Assembly: GCA_937915725.1 (NCBI GenBank) | Contig: CALGGV010000036.1 | Coordinates: 1 to 17,098, forward strand | Length of the DNA stretch: 17,098 bases | Direction of reading: 5' to 3' | Source: an uncultured Selenomonadales bacterium | GTDB taxonomy: Bacteria; Bacillota; Negativicutes; Selenomonadales; Selenomonadaceae | Shown: one piece after another, positions 6,854 to 14,092 of the stretch | Layout of the letters: each line of letters starts with the position of its first letter | Numbering within the stretch: position 1 is the stretch's first letter | Made by a program: the position numbers and the translations under genes | The notes under the pieces: generated by a model | What the model was told of the DNA's origin: nothing | Database searches by the model: none | The model's input: only the letters and a program-made list of their open reading frames with translations

Positions 6854-8539
6854 TCAACTTAAAACCATTTGATCTAAACGCTTGCCGCCTGGTACCATTG
6901 GCAAAACATTTTCATCTTGCGGAACGTAAACATCAATAACAGCCGCCCCTTTTGAGTTCAAAATTTCCGGCAATTTAGTTTCAAGTTCTTCAGCCTTTGT
7001 AAGACGGTAGCCGCGCACGCCCATAGCCTCTGCAATTTTTATAAAATCACGTTTCAAATTTAATTCGGACGCCGAATAATGGTGATTGTAAAAAAGCCTT
7101 TGCCATTGCCCGACCATTCCCAAAATAAAATTGTGTACGATAACAATTTTAATATCAATGTTGTTATCAGCGATTGTTGCCAATTCTTGAATGTTCATCA
7201 TAATGGAGCCGTCGCCCGTGAAAAGTACAACATTTTTTTCGGGACAAGCCAATTTTGCGCCCATTGCCGCCGGTAAACCATAGCCCATTGTACCTAAGCC
7301 GCCACTTGTCAAAAATTGGCGCGGAGCTTGAACTTTGAAAAATTGCGCCGCCCACATTTGGTGTTGTCCTACGTCAGTAACGGCGATTGTATTTTTATCA
7401 CAAATTTCACTGATTTTTGAAATAAGCGCGCCGGGTTTAATAATTTCGCCGTCAGTTTTATAGCCGAAAGGATATTTATTTCCAATTTCGATTGAGTAAT
7501 TTTTCCAGCTGTTAAATTTTTTGGCAAAATCAACTTCAGATTGATTGAGTTTGTCGCGCAGGAGCGGCAAGGAATTTTTTAAATCGCCCAAAACTTTTAT
7601 ATCGACTTGAACATTTTTATTGACTTCGGCGGGATCTATTTCAAAGTGAACAATTTTTGCGTGCGGGGCAAATTCTGCAACTTTACCTGTAACTCTATCG
7701 CTGAATCTCATTCCAATGCACAAAAGTAAATCGCAATTTTGAATAGCAATATTTGCGCCGTAACTGCCGTGCATTCCCGCAAATCCCAAATAGCCTTCCC
7801 TGTCCGGCTCAATGCTGCCTAATCCCATTAAAGTTGACGTGCAAGGACAATCCAATTTATTTAAAATTTCACGCAGAATATTTGAAGTTTCGGAAATGAT
7901 AACGCCGCCGCCTACAAATACCAAAGGAAAATCAGCTTTTTCAATCGCCGCCACAACTTCGTCAACTGCTTTTTCGTCGCAGGGATTTTCATCAGTGTAG
8001 CCGCGCAGATTTATTTTTTCCGGATATTCAAAATCAATTTCTGTATTAAAAACATTCGCCGCAATGTCAATGCAAACGGGAGCAGGTCTGCCTGTCTGTG
8101 CAATGAAAAACGCCTCTTTGACAACGCGCGGCAATTCCTCAACATTTTTTACAAGGTAGTTATGTTTAGTAATTGGCGCGGTAATTCCGCAAACGTCAAC
8201 TTCTTGAAATGAATCCTTGCCAATGGCGGGGCTTGCAACTTGTCCCGTGATACAAACAAGCGGCACTGAATCCATATTTGCTGTAGCAATTCCCGTGATT
8301 AAATTTGCCGCGCCGGGTCCGCTTGTTGCAATTACAACGCCAACTTTTCCCGTTGCGCGCGCGTAGCCGTCAGCCGCGTGTACTGCGCCTTGTTCGTGTC
8401 CTGTCAAAATATTTGGGAATTTAGATTTATAAATTTCGTCATAAAGTTTCAAAACGACGCCGCCGGGATAACCAAAAACCAATTCGACGCCTTCATTTTT
8501 TAGGCATTCCAATAAAGCCTGCGCTCCATTAATTCTCAA
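6854..8539 (-). CDS. ilvB: Acetolactate synthase, large (catalytic) subunit
   Basis: Thiamine-diphosphate enzyme joining two pyruvates to acetolactate, or pyruvate and 2-oxobutyrate to acetohydroxybutyrate. The 561 residues have normal length. The N-terminal PYR domain carries VFGYPGG and catalytic E49 in TGHEQGAVHAADGYAR, then TSGPGAANLITGIA; a central FAD/TPP-fold domain (GMRFSDRVTG) follows; the C-terminal domain has GGLGTMGYGLPAA and the ThDP/Mg motif GDGS (442-445) ending in HN (468-469). The family's usual LGMVRQWQ/LGMVKQWQ reads LGMVGQWQ here. Start: the longest frame begins at ATG 8572, but that codon overlaps the -10 box of the only good promoter. TTG 8539 has GGAGGG (8547-8552) 7 nt upstream and gives MRINGAQ, the normal family N-terminus. 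The leader is about 25 nt, too short for attenuation or a T-box. Confidence 0.96.
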   Translation of the reverse strand: MRINGAQALLECLKNEGVELVFGYPGGVVLKLYDEIYKSKFPNILTGHEQGAVHAADGYARATGKVGVVIATSGPGAANLITGIATANMDSVPLVCITGQVASPAIGKDSFQEVDVCGITAPITKHNYLVKNVEELPRVVKEAFFIAQTGRPAPVCIDIAANVFNTEIDFEYPEKINLRGYTDENPCDEKAVDEVVAAIEKADFPLVFVGGGVIISETSNILREILNKLDCPCTSTLMGLGSIEPDREGYLGFAGMHGSYGANIAIQNCDLLLCIGMRFSDRVTGKVAEFAPHAKIVHFEIDPAEVNKNVQVDIKVLGDLKNSLPLLRDKLNQSEVDFAKKFNSWKNYSIEIGNKYPFGYKTDGEIIKPGALISKISEICDKNTIAVTDVGQHQMWAAQFFKVQAPRQFLTSGGLGTMGYGLPAAMGAKLACPEKNVVLFTGDGSIMMNIQELATIADNNIDIKIVIVHNFILGMVGQWQRLFYNHHYSASELNLKRDFIKIAEAMGVRGYRLTKAEELETKLPEILNSKGAAVIDVYVPQDENVLPMVPGGKRLDQMVLS

Positions 8540-8570
8540 AAATTTTCCCTCCAATTTTTTATTTCGCCAC

Positions 8571-8599
8571 ATTATAGCAGATTAGTTAAATTTACACAA
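8571..8599 (-). promoter_or_regulatory. Promoter of ilvBN
   Basis: On the minus strand there is a consensus -10 TATAAT (8571-8576) preceded by TGC, giving an extended -10 (TGnTATAAT). A weak -35 TTGTGT (8594-8599) lies 17 nt upstream. The expected transcript starts near 8564, before the GGAGGG site at 8547-8552. Confidence 0.75.
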
Positions 8600-8608
8600 A
8601 AATTTTCG

Positions 8609-8637
8609 TTTACAGAAAATCTTAAATCAATTAAAAT
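8609..8637 (+). promoter_or_regulatory. Promoter of the DUF535-ligase-rex operon
   Basis: TTTACA (8609-8614) and TAAAAT (8632-8637) are each 5/6 to the sigma-A consensus and are exactly 17 nt apart. Transcription would start near 8644, giving a leader of about 40 nt before TTG 8684. It lies back to back with the ilvBN promoter, the two -35 boxes being only 9 bases apart. Confidence 0.65.
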
Positions 8638-8683
8638 ATTTTAGTGCAAAAAATATTTTAGAAAAAATTAAGAGGTCTTGAAA

Positions 8684-9604
8684 TTGAATTTTGTTGAACT
8701 TGGAAAAAAAATTTACGATTTAAATAATCCGCGTGAGGCTCATCGTTTTGTAGTTTTCGTGGCGCGTTGCTGTCTTCATCCAAAAAAAATTCAGCGTGTC
8801 GAAGATTTTTTTTCGCAGTCAGAAATTTTGAAAAAACTTGCCGAACAATTTCCTTTCTTTTACGAACAAGTTACACGCGCCTTTTTTTACCACAAGTCAA
8901 CTTTCGACGAACGAATTAAAATTATTGAAGAACATATGAATTTTTTAACGCACTCCGTGAATGAAGATTTTTTATTGAAACTTTACGGCGGCAAAGAAAT
9001 TTTTTTATGGAAAATGCCGATTGACGAAAATTTGGGCGAATTGCGGCTTGTAATTTCTATGCATTCCGGACAAAAAAAAGAAGGGCTTGCGTCAATCGTT
9101 TTACTTTTGACAGACAATACGCCCGTTTATCAAATTATGTTTTGGATTGCCAAAGATTCAGCTGAAAATTTTTCAATGTGGATTGGCGCGTTGCAAGGTC
9201 CAAATGTTGAAAGTTCCAAAGATTTAATTAAAATTCTAACTAAAAAATGTCACGCTTACCGCACAAAAAATTTAATTCTGTACGCCGCACAAGCTGTAGC
9301 CCGTGCATTGAACTTGAGAAAAATTTACGCCGTTACAAATTACGGCTACTACGCAAATAATCATATTCGCCGCGACAGAAAGTTAAAAACTTCGTTCAGC
9401 GATTTTTGGCAGGAATGCGGCGGTACTCCTACTGACGACAAAAGATTTTACGAATTGCCGCTTATCGAAAAGCGAAAAACTTTTGAAGAAATTCCGAGCC
9501 AGAAACGCGCAGTTTATCGCCGCAGATTTACTTTGCTTGATGAAATTGACGCGGCGATTTTTAAAAATATTCAAGCCTTCAAAAGAGGAGATTTTAATGA
9601 GTAG
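8684..9604 (+). CDS. DUF535 / VirK-YbjX family protein
   Basis: A 306-residue soluble protein matching the VirK/YbjX (DUF535) pattern: LRLVISMHSGQKKEGLASIVLLL and YQIMFWIA in the middle, then MWIGALQGPNVESSKDLIKILTKKCHAYRTKNLILYAAQAVARAL, a KIYAVTNYGYYANNHIRR segment and DFWQECGG, ending with the family-typical ELPL...PSQKRAVYRRRFTLLDEI. Members are linked genetically to envelope stress, peptide resistance or surface-protein export in Gram-negative bacteria, but the biochemical activity is not established. Start: TTG 8678 is only 2 nt from the Shine-Dalgarno AGAGG (8671-8675), whereas TTG 8684 is 8 nt from it, so 8684 is preferred. The last 8 nt overlap the following ligase gene, so the two are co-transcribed and probably coupled; this supports an envelope-polysaccharide role. 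Confidence 0.8.
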   Translation: MNFVELGKKIYDLNNPREAHRFVVFVARCCLHPKKIQRVEDFFSQSEILKKLAEQFPFFYEQVTRAFFYHKSTFDERIKIIEEHMNFLTHSVNEDFLLKLYGGKEIFLWKMPIDENLGELRLVISMHSGQKKEGLASIVLLLTDNTPVYQIMFWIAKDSAENFSMWIGALQGPNVESSKDLIKILTKKCHAYRTKNLILYAAQAVARALNLRKIYAVTNYGYYANNHIRRDRKLKTSFSDFWQECGGTPTDDKRFYELPLIEKRKTFEEIPSQKRAVYRRRFTLLDEIDAAIFKNIQAFKRGDFNE

Positions 9605-11246
9605 AATCGTTGTTTTTGTAAGACGTCAAAGAATTAAAAAATTAGAAATTTGGACAACGCGGGCGATTTTGGCAGAGGTATTTTTTTTGGCAATTTTTCC
9701 TAGCGCGGCGGCAGTTGCGGCAATGTTCGGAATTGTAACGTGGTTTTTGCGCTTGCAAATAGATACAAAATTTAAAATGCGTTCGTTGCCTTTTGATATT
9801 CCGGTTACGATTTTTATAATGTTGGGCGCAGTTTCGGTTTTTATGTCACCTGCGCGAAACTTTGAATTAATTTACAATTACTGTTCGATTGTCGGCTTGT
9901 ACGGCTTGACTTATTTGCTTGTCGGACAAAATATCCGCACGGCTGAACAATTCAAAGATTTAGCAAAAACTTTAGGCGCGGCGGCTTTAATTGTAGTTTT
10001 GATTGGTTACTTTCAATATATTTTTGGAATTGATATAGCTGAAATGAAATGGATTGACGGCGAGGCTTTTCCGGAAATGCGAAAAAGAGTTTTTTCGACT
10101 TTTGAAAATCCAAATGTTTTGGCGGGCTATTTAGACGTCATGATTTGTATTGCGCTGGGATTTTTGGCGAAATTCGGTACACGTAACCAAAAATTACTTT
10201 TAATGTTAGGAATTATAATGTTAGCGGTGTGTTTGGCAATGACTTATTCACGCGGAGCATTTTTGACACTGGCAATTATTTTTGTATTTTACGGCTTTTT
10301 GTATGACTGGCGAATTTTGACATTATTTGCGCTTATCACAGGAATTTTAATTTACAACGATTCAAATTTTTTAGACAGGATTTTATCAATTTTTACAACG
10401 ACAGATAGTTCTTCAGAAATTTTACGCACGGGGATTTGGGTAAGTACAATTTCAATGATTGCGGATCATCCCTTTGTTGGAATTGGCTGGGGCGCGTACG
10501 AATTTCTTTACCCGCAATATAATTATTATCTTGCCGACCCTAAAATTATAATTCATCACGCGCACAATTTATATTTACAAACGGCGGCTGAAGTTGGAAT
10601 TGCGGGCGCGCTGTCTTATTTTTGGTATTTTTTCGGCACAATGTTTACTACTTTATCGTTGCGTTCAAATTCTCATTACTCAAAAATGAAAGATACCGCC
10701 GGCGAAATTTCTACCCGCGCCTCTGAATCAAAATTTCACAAAATGTTTAACGATCAGCTTGTAAAAGTTTTTATGGAAAGTAAATTTCTGCAGGAATTTG
10801 CACAAGCTAAATCAATGTTTATGCTAAGAATGGCGGACTTTATCAACAAAATTTTTGATAGTTTTTCGACTTCCGCTGAAACTGAAACTAAAAAGCCAAA
10901 GAAAAAAAATGAGCCGGAATTGGTTCATCACGAAGAAATGAAATGGGACAATTCCAAAAAGCCTAAGAAAAATAAAGAATCTAAGGACGAAAAAAAATCT
11001 GACGATGATAACATTGACATACAAAAATTCGCCGCTGATAATTCACTTTTTGAAACTGAAGAACAAAATTTAACTTCGGACAAAAAACTTGTAGAGGCAA
11101 TGAAATTGGGAATAGGGCTTGCGTTTTTGTCAATGGCGTTAAATGGTATGATGGACGATTTACTTTTCAGCATACCGAGTTCAATTTTAATGTGGATTTT
11201 GGGCGCGGCGGGCGCAGCAATTAATTTATTGGACGAAGAAAATTAG
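9597..11246 (+). CDS. O-antigen ligase/polymerase-like membrane protein (Wzy_C family) with charged insertion
   Basis: A 549-residue membrane protein of the O-antigen ligase/Wzy superfamily, which moves or polymerises lipid-linked glycans on the outer face of the inner membrane. About ten or more membrane helices are seen. Family signatures: FSTFENPNVLAGYLD (167-180), TYSRGAFLTL (217-225), then the large loop with RTGIWVSTISMIADHPFVGIGWGAYEFLYPQY (277-308) and HHAHNLYLQTAAEVGIAG (320-337). Between the helix at ~338-353 and the last two helices (~500-543) lies an insertion of about 140 residues; its second half is Lys/Glu/Asp-rich (KKPKKKNEPE, KKPKKNKESKDEKKSDDD) and looks disordered. Start: ATG 9597 has GAGGAG (9585-9590) 6 nt upstream; the open frame reaches 9483 but has no ribosome site there. 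It overlaps the DUF535 stop and is followed within 10 nt by rex. Ligase versus polymerase cannot be decided. Confidence 0.85.
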   Translation: MSRIVVFVRRQRIKKLEIWTTRAILAEVFFLAIFPSAAAVAAMFGIVTWFLRLQIDTKFKMRSLPFDIPVTIFIMLGAVSVFMSPARNFELIYNYCSIVGLYGLTYLLVGQNIRTAEQFKDLAKTLGAAALIVVLIGYFQYIFGIDIAEMKWIDGEAFPEMRKRVFSTFENPNVLAGYLDVMICIALGFLAKFGTRNQKLLLMLGIIMLAVCLAMTYSRGAFLTLAIIFVFYGFLYDWRILTLFALITGILIYNDSNFLDRILSIFTTTDSSSEILRTGIWVSTISMIADHPFVGIGWGAYEFLYPQYNYYLADPKIIIHHAHNLYLQTAAEVGIAGALSYFWYFFGTMFTTLSLRSNSHYSKMKDTAGEISTRASESKFHKMFNDQLVKVFMESKFLQEFAQAKSMFMLRMADFINKIFDSFSTSAETETKKPKKKNEPELVHHEEMKWDNSKKPKKNKESKDEKKSDDDNIDIQKFAADNSLFETEEQNLTSDKKLVEAMKLGIGLAFLSMALNGMMDDLLFSIPSSILMWILGAAGAAINLLDEEN

Positions 11247-11255
11247 GTGTTATTT

Positions 11256-11894
11256 ATGAAAAAAGAAAAAATAAAAATCCCAAAAGCAACGCTGGAGCGT
11301 TTGTCGATTTACTATACAGCTTTACAAAATCTTGACAATGAAGAAGTTATTACAATTTCGACGCTGGAACTTGCGAAAATTCTCAAGATAAAACCTGAAC
11401 AAATTCGCAAAGATTTAAGTATGTTTGGAAATTTTGGAATGAAGGGCGTAGGTTACGACGTTATCCATTTAAAAATTCAAATTGCAAATATTTTGGGCTT
11501 GCAAAATTATTGGCGGCTTGCGATTATCGGCGTTGGAAATTTGGGCGCGGCTCTTGCAAATTACGAAAAAATTACTGATTGGGGCTTTGTAATTGCCGCG
11601 CTTTTTGACATTGACGAAAATAAAATTGGCGAAGAAATTAACGGCGTCCGAATTTATGATTTTGAAAAATTTGTTCCAATTTCGCGCAGAAAATTAATTG
11701 ATATTGGAGTTATCGCCGTTCCTGACGACGCGGCGCAAAGTGTAGCTGATACTTTGATTAAAGCGGGCGTGAGTGGAATTTGGAATTTTACAGCCGCTAA
11801 AATTGACGCGCCAAAAGATATTGTAGTTGTTGAGGAAAATTTAATGGCGGGTTTAAGTGCATTAAGTTTTTATATCAATCAAAATTCAAATTAA
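11256..11894 (+). CDS. rex: Redox-sensing transcriptional repressor Rex
   Basis: Rex senses the NADH/NAD+ ratio and represses fermentation and respiration genes when NADH is low. The 212 residues are the usual length. An N-terminal winged helix (~8-75) carries the highly conserved QIRKDLSMFGNFGMKGVGYDV (R51, K52, D53 in the recognition region); a Rossmann domain follows with GVGNLGAAL (92-100), FDIDENKIGEEI and IGVIAVPDDAAQSVAD, then VVVEENLMAGLSALSFYI as the domain-swapped C-terminal helix. Start: GTG 11247 abuts the preceding stop, but AGGTG (11245-11249) is 6 nt upstream of ATG 11256, giving MKKEKIKIPK, the expected N-terminus. Its position behind the ligase gene means it is probably expressed from the 8609-8637 promoter. 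No convincing Rex operator was found upstream of this operon, so autoregulation is not supported here. Confidence 0.95.
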   Translation: MKKEKIKIPKATLERLSIYYTALQNLDNEEVITISTLELAKILKIKPEQIRKDLSMFGNFGMKGVGYDVIHLKIQIANILGLQNYWRLAIIGVGNLGAALANYEKITDWGFVIAALFDIDENKIGEEINGVRIYDFEKFVPISRRKLIDIGVIAVPDDAAQSVADTLIKAGVSGIWNFTAAKIDAPKDIVVVEENLMAGLSALSFYINQNSN

Positions 11895-11912
11895 TTTTTT
11901 TTATTTATAAAT

Positions 11913-11946
11913 GTACTTTCTTTTGCCAAAGCCAAAAAGAAAGTAC
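11913..11946. repeat. Perfect 12-bp inverted repeat downstream of rex
   Basis: GTACTTTCTTTT (11913-11924) and AAAAGAAAGTAC (11935-11946) are exact inverse complements around the 10-nt loop GCCAAAGCCA. No T-run follows on the plus strand, so it is not a standard terminator for rex, although it could protect or end the transcript. The arm and the flanking ACCAAAGAAAAC resemble palindromic intergenic repeats seen in many copies in other bacteria. Confidence 0.75.
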
Positions 11947-11964
11947 CAAAGAAAACGCTTTACT

Positions 11965-12089
11965 CGCCGTCAGGTTTTTCGCGTTTAAGTTTTCCTAGAC
12001 TTAGAGTTAGAGCCGCGTTTAATCTCGGTTGCAGTGACTTAAAGTTTACAGGCAAAAACTAAGACGGCGTTGGGTGTTAAAACTTAAAC
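11965..12089. repeat. Two interleaved inverted repeats (pseudoknot-like order)
   Basis: CGCCGTC (11965-11971) is complementary to GACGGCG (12063-12069), and GTTTAAGTTTT (11983-11993) is complementary to AAAACTTAAAC (12079-12089). The arms occur in the order A-B-A'-B', so both helices together would form a pseudoknot; alternatively they are mutually exclusive. The 11-nt match is unlikely by chance in so short a span, but AT-rich composition weakens this. Confidence 0.5.
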
Positions 12090-12171
12090 TAAAAGCCACT
12101 TGCTAAAGGTTTCTGTATTTTATTTTCTCAAAAATTTTTTTCCTCAATTTTTATTAAACCATATAAAAAAA

Positions 12172-12201
12172 TTTACAAGTATTGAAATTGCAGGATAGAG
12201 A
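12172..12201 (+). promoter_or_regulatory. Candidate parA promoter
   Basis: TTTACA (12172-12177) is a good -35 box. At a spacing of 16-18 nt only weak -10 matches follow (GATAGA or TAGAGA, 12194-12201). It is the best placed candidate for the parA operon, 50-80 bases before the start codon, but the -10 is poor. Confidence 0.3.
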
Positions 12202-12252
12202 ATTTTTGCGGCGAAATTAAAAACGTTAAAAGTTACGAAAGGGGGCGCAGTT

Positions 12253-13014
12253 GTGGCAAAAGTTATAGCTATGGCAAATCAAAAAGGCGGCGTCGGCAAA
12301 ACTACCACTTCAATAAATTTGAGTACGTCGCTTGCAAATTTGGGACAGCGCGTTTTGTTGGTTGACTGCGATTCTCAAGGCAACGCCACAAGCGGTATCG
12401 GTCTCGACCGCTCAACAATAAAACGCAGTGTTTATGATATTCTGGTAAATAATTTGAATCCGCGCTACGCTTTACAAATGACTCCCTACGGCGTGGCGAT
12501 TTTACCCGCCAGCATAAATCTTGCCGCCGTCGAAGTTGAACTTTCAAATTTAAAATTCCGTGAAACGAGACTTCGTACCGCCTTAGATTCTCTGCGCAAT
12601 GAATATGACTACATTATAATCGATTGCCCGCCCGCGCTCGGACTTTTGACGATTAATGCAATGGCTGCCGTTGACGCCGTGATTATTCCTATGCAATGTG
12701 AATTTTACGCAATGGAAGGTTTGGCGCAACTTTTGAAAACCATTGAAATTATCAAAAATGATTTAAATCCTCTGCTTTTTATTGAAGGAATTGTTATGAC
12801 AATGTTTGACGGCAGGTCTAAACACAACAAGCAAGTTATTGAGGAAGTACGCGAAAATTTGGGAAATTTGGTTTATGAAACTGTAATTCCACGCGCCATA
12901 AAAATTTCAGAGGCGGCAAGTTACGGCGTACCAATTCTTTTTTACGACAAATACTCTAAAATTGCAAAAGTTTATCTGAAATTAGCTAAGGAGGTTGTTA
13001 ATCGTGGCAAATAA
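12253..13014 (+). CDS. parA: Chromosome partitioning ATPase ParA/Soj
   Basis: Soj/ParA ATPases bind DNA non-specifically as ATP dimers and, with ParB, move or organise the replication origin and influence initiation. The 253 residues match the chromosomal type: no N-terminal HTH, and the deviant Walker A KGGVGKTTT (K11, K16, T17) lies directly at the N-terminus. LVDCDSQGNATSGIG (37-50) and the Walker B IIIDCPP (D124) follow, then PMQCEFYAMEGLAQLL and the late ISEAASYGVPI. The start is GTG with AAAGGGGGC (12238-12246) upstream at normal spacing; residue 1 then gives AKVIAMANQ, as in the family. The gene overlaps parB by 11 nt. It follows a 358-base non-coding stretch, so it is likely the first gene of a new transcript. 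Confidence 0.96.
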   Translation: MAKVIAMANQKGGVGKTTTSINLSTSLANLGQRVLLVDCDSQGNATSGIGLDRSTIKRSVYDILVNNLNPRYALQMTPYGVAILPASINLAAVEVELSNLKFRETRLRTALDSLRNEYDYIIIDCPPALGLLTINAMAAVDAVIIPMQCEFYAMEGLAQLLKTIEIIKNDLNPLLFIEGIVMTMFDGRSKHNKQVIEEVRENLGNLVYETVIPRAIKISEAASYGVPILFYDKYSKIAKVYLKLAKEVVNRGK

Positions 13015-14074
13015 ACGCGGAAATTTGGGGCGCGGCTTAGGCGCACTTCTTGGCACTCAAGCGGTAGACTTTGCAAATATTAATCCTGCTGAAATTGTTC
13101 AAGAAATTCCTGTTGAAAATATTCGCCCTAATCGTTACAGAATCCGTCAAACTCTCAACAATGAATCTATGAAAGAACTTGCTGAATCAATCCGCGCCTA
13201 TGGCGTTTTACAGCCAATTATTGTTAGAAGTGTCGGCGGCGAACGTTACGAATTAATCGCCGGTGAACGCAGATTAAGCGCGGCAAGATTTATCGGGCTT
13301 GAAAAAATTCCCGCCGTGCTTAGAAATTACACTGATTCACAAATGCGGGAAGTTTCTTTGATTGAAAATATTCAGCGTCAAAATTTAAGTGTTTTGGAAG
13401 AGGCGGCAACCTACGAAAGTTTGATTAAGGAATATTCTTATACTCAAGAAACTTTGGCGGCTAAAATTGGGCGTAGTCGTTCACATATTGCAAATTTACT
13501 GCGCCTGTTAAAACTTTCGCCACAAGTCAGAGATTGGATTTCTGAAGGTAAACTTTCAATGGGGCAAGCGCGCCCGCTCCTTGCGATTGAAAATGAAGAA
13601 TTGCAAACTAACGCCGCTGAAATGATTATTCATGAAGATTTATCTGTTAGAAAAGTTGAGGCTTTTATTAAGGAATTGCGAAACGCCGGCTTAATTCCGG
13701 AAGAAAAAAAATCTGATTTACCTGTAGCTATGGCTTATGCAATAATGCCTTCCCGCCGCACAATTTCTGAACAAAATATTGATTCTTCATTAATTGCGCA
13801 AGATCGCCGAATTTCGCCTTATGAAATGCGTTTTCGTGACGCCGAAAGAAAGTTGAATAAAATTCTTAACGCGCCAATTAAAATTATCGAAGATGGCAAC
13901 ACTCATCAACTTCAAATTAATTTGCCAAATGAAACTGAACTTTTGCGCGTGCTTACAAAAATTGAAACTGTTTTGACAAATTCCACAAATGACGCCGCCG
14001 AAATTGAAGATACTACTCGCGCAGAAAAAATTTCCGCACTTAGAAATTTTTCAACAAAGGGAACTATAAATTAA
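13004..14074 (+). CDS. parB: Chromosome partitioning protein ParB/Spo0J
   Basis: CTP-dependent DNA clamp that loads at parS sites, stimulates ParA and recruits SMC. The 356 residues are longer than Bacillus Spo0J (~280): the linker at ~225-285 and the tail are extended. Residues ~1-15 (NKRGNLGRGLGALLG) are the usual basic ParA-activating leader. The CTPase domain has GERR (87-90) and ENIQRQNLS (121-129); the HTH (~146-166, QETLAAKIGRSRSHIANLLRL) follows, then SMGQARPLLAI; DAERKLNKILNAPIKI near the end is the dimerisation domain. The N-terminal box, usually NPxQPR, reads NRYRIRQT here. Start: AAGGAGG (12988-12994) abuts TTG 12995 but is 9 nt from GTG 13004, so GTG is chosen. It overlaps the parA end. 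No parS site was found in the window. Confidence 0.95.
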   Translation: MANKRGNLGRGLGALLGTQAVDFANINPAEIVQEIPVENIRPNRYRIRQTLNNESMKELAESIRAYGVLQPIIVRSVGGERYELIAGERRLSAARFIGLEKIPAVLRNYTDSQMREVSLIENIQRQNLSVLEEAATYESLIKEYSYTQETLAAKIGRSRSHIANLLRLLKLSPQVRDWISEGKLSMGQARPLLAIENEELQTNAAEMIIHEDLSVRKVEAFIKELRNAGLIPEEKKSDLPVAMAYAIMPSRRTISEQNIDSSLIAQDRRISPYEMRFRDAERKLNKILNAPIKIIEDGNTHQLQINLPNETELLRVLTKIETVLTNSTNDAAEIEDTTRAEKISALRNFSTKGTIN

Positions 14075-14092
14075 TCAAAGGAGAATTTTTGT

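Larger units (their letters stand above)
11895..12252. other. Long non-coding stretch between rex and parA, with inverted repeats
   Basis: These 358 bases hold no gene that can be supported. The left ~200 bases contain a perfect 12-bp inverted repeat and two further inverted repeats that cross each other (entries below); they are less AT-rich than the right part and look like a copy of a dispersed intergenic element. A frame at 11895-12059 is open (KKVPKKTLYSPSGFSRLSF...) but has no start codon; a 25-codon ATG frame at 11911 has no ribosome site. The right ~130 bases are very AT-rich and lead into the parA ribosome-binding site. No tRNA, riboswitch or parS site is seen. Confidence 0.6.

Noticed and set aside
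8540..8564. Leader or attenuator (T-box, leucine leader peptide) before ilvB
   Set aside because: From the predicted transcription start to TTG 8539 there are only about 25 nt, too few for such an element.
8582..8599. Possible Rex operator (TTGTG...) between the ilvB -35 and -10
   Set aside because: The left half TTGTG is present on the minus strand, but the right half reads ACTAA instead of CACAA, so the palindrome is not formed.
9483..9596. 38-residue N-terminal extension of the ligase-like protein
   Set aside because: It overlaps the end of the DUF535 gene and has no ribosome-binding site; ATG 9597 has GAGGAG at 6 nt.
11911..11988. 25-codon ATG frame (MYFLLPKPKRKYQRKR...)
   Set aside because: No Shine-Dalgarno sequence and its coding span is the palindrome itself.
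11895..12059. Open frame encoding KKVPKKTLYSPSGFSRLSF... between rex and parA
   Set aside because: No start codon or ribosome site in frame; it overlaps inverted repeats and is best seen as a reading frame through a repeat element.
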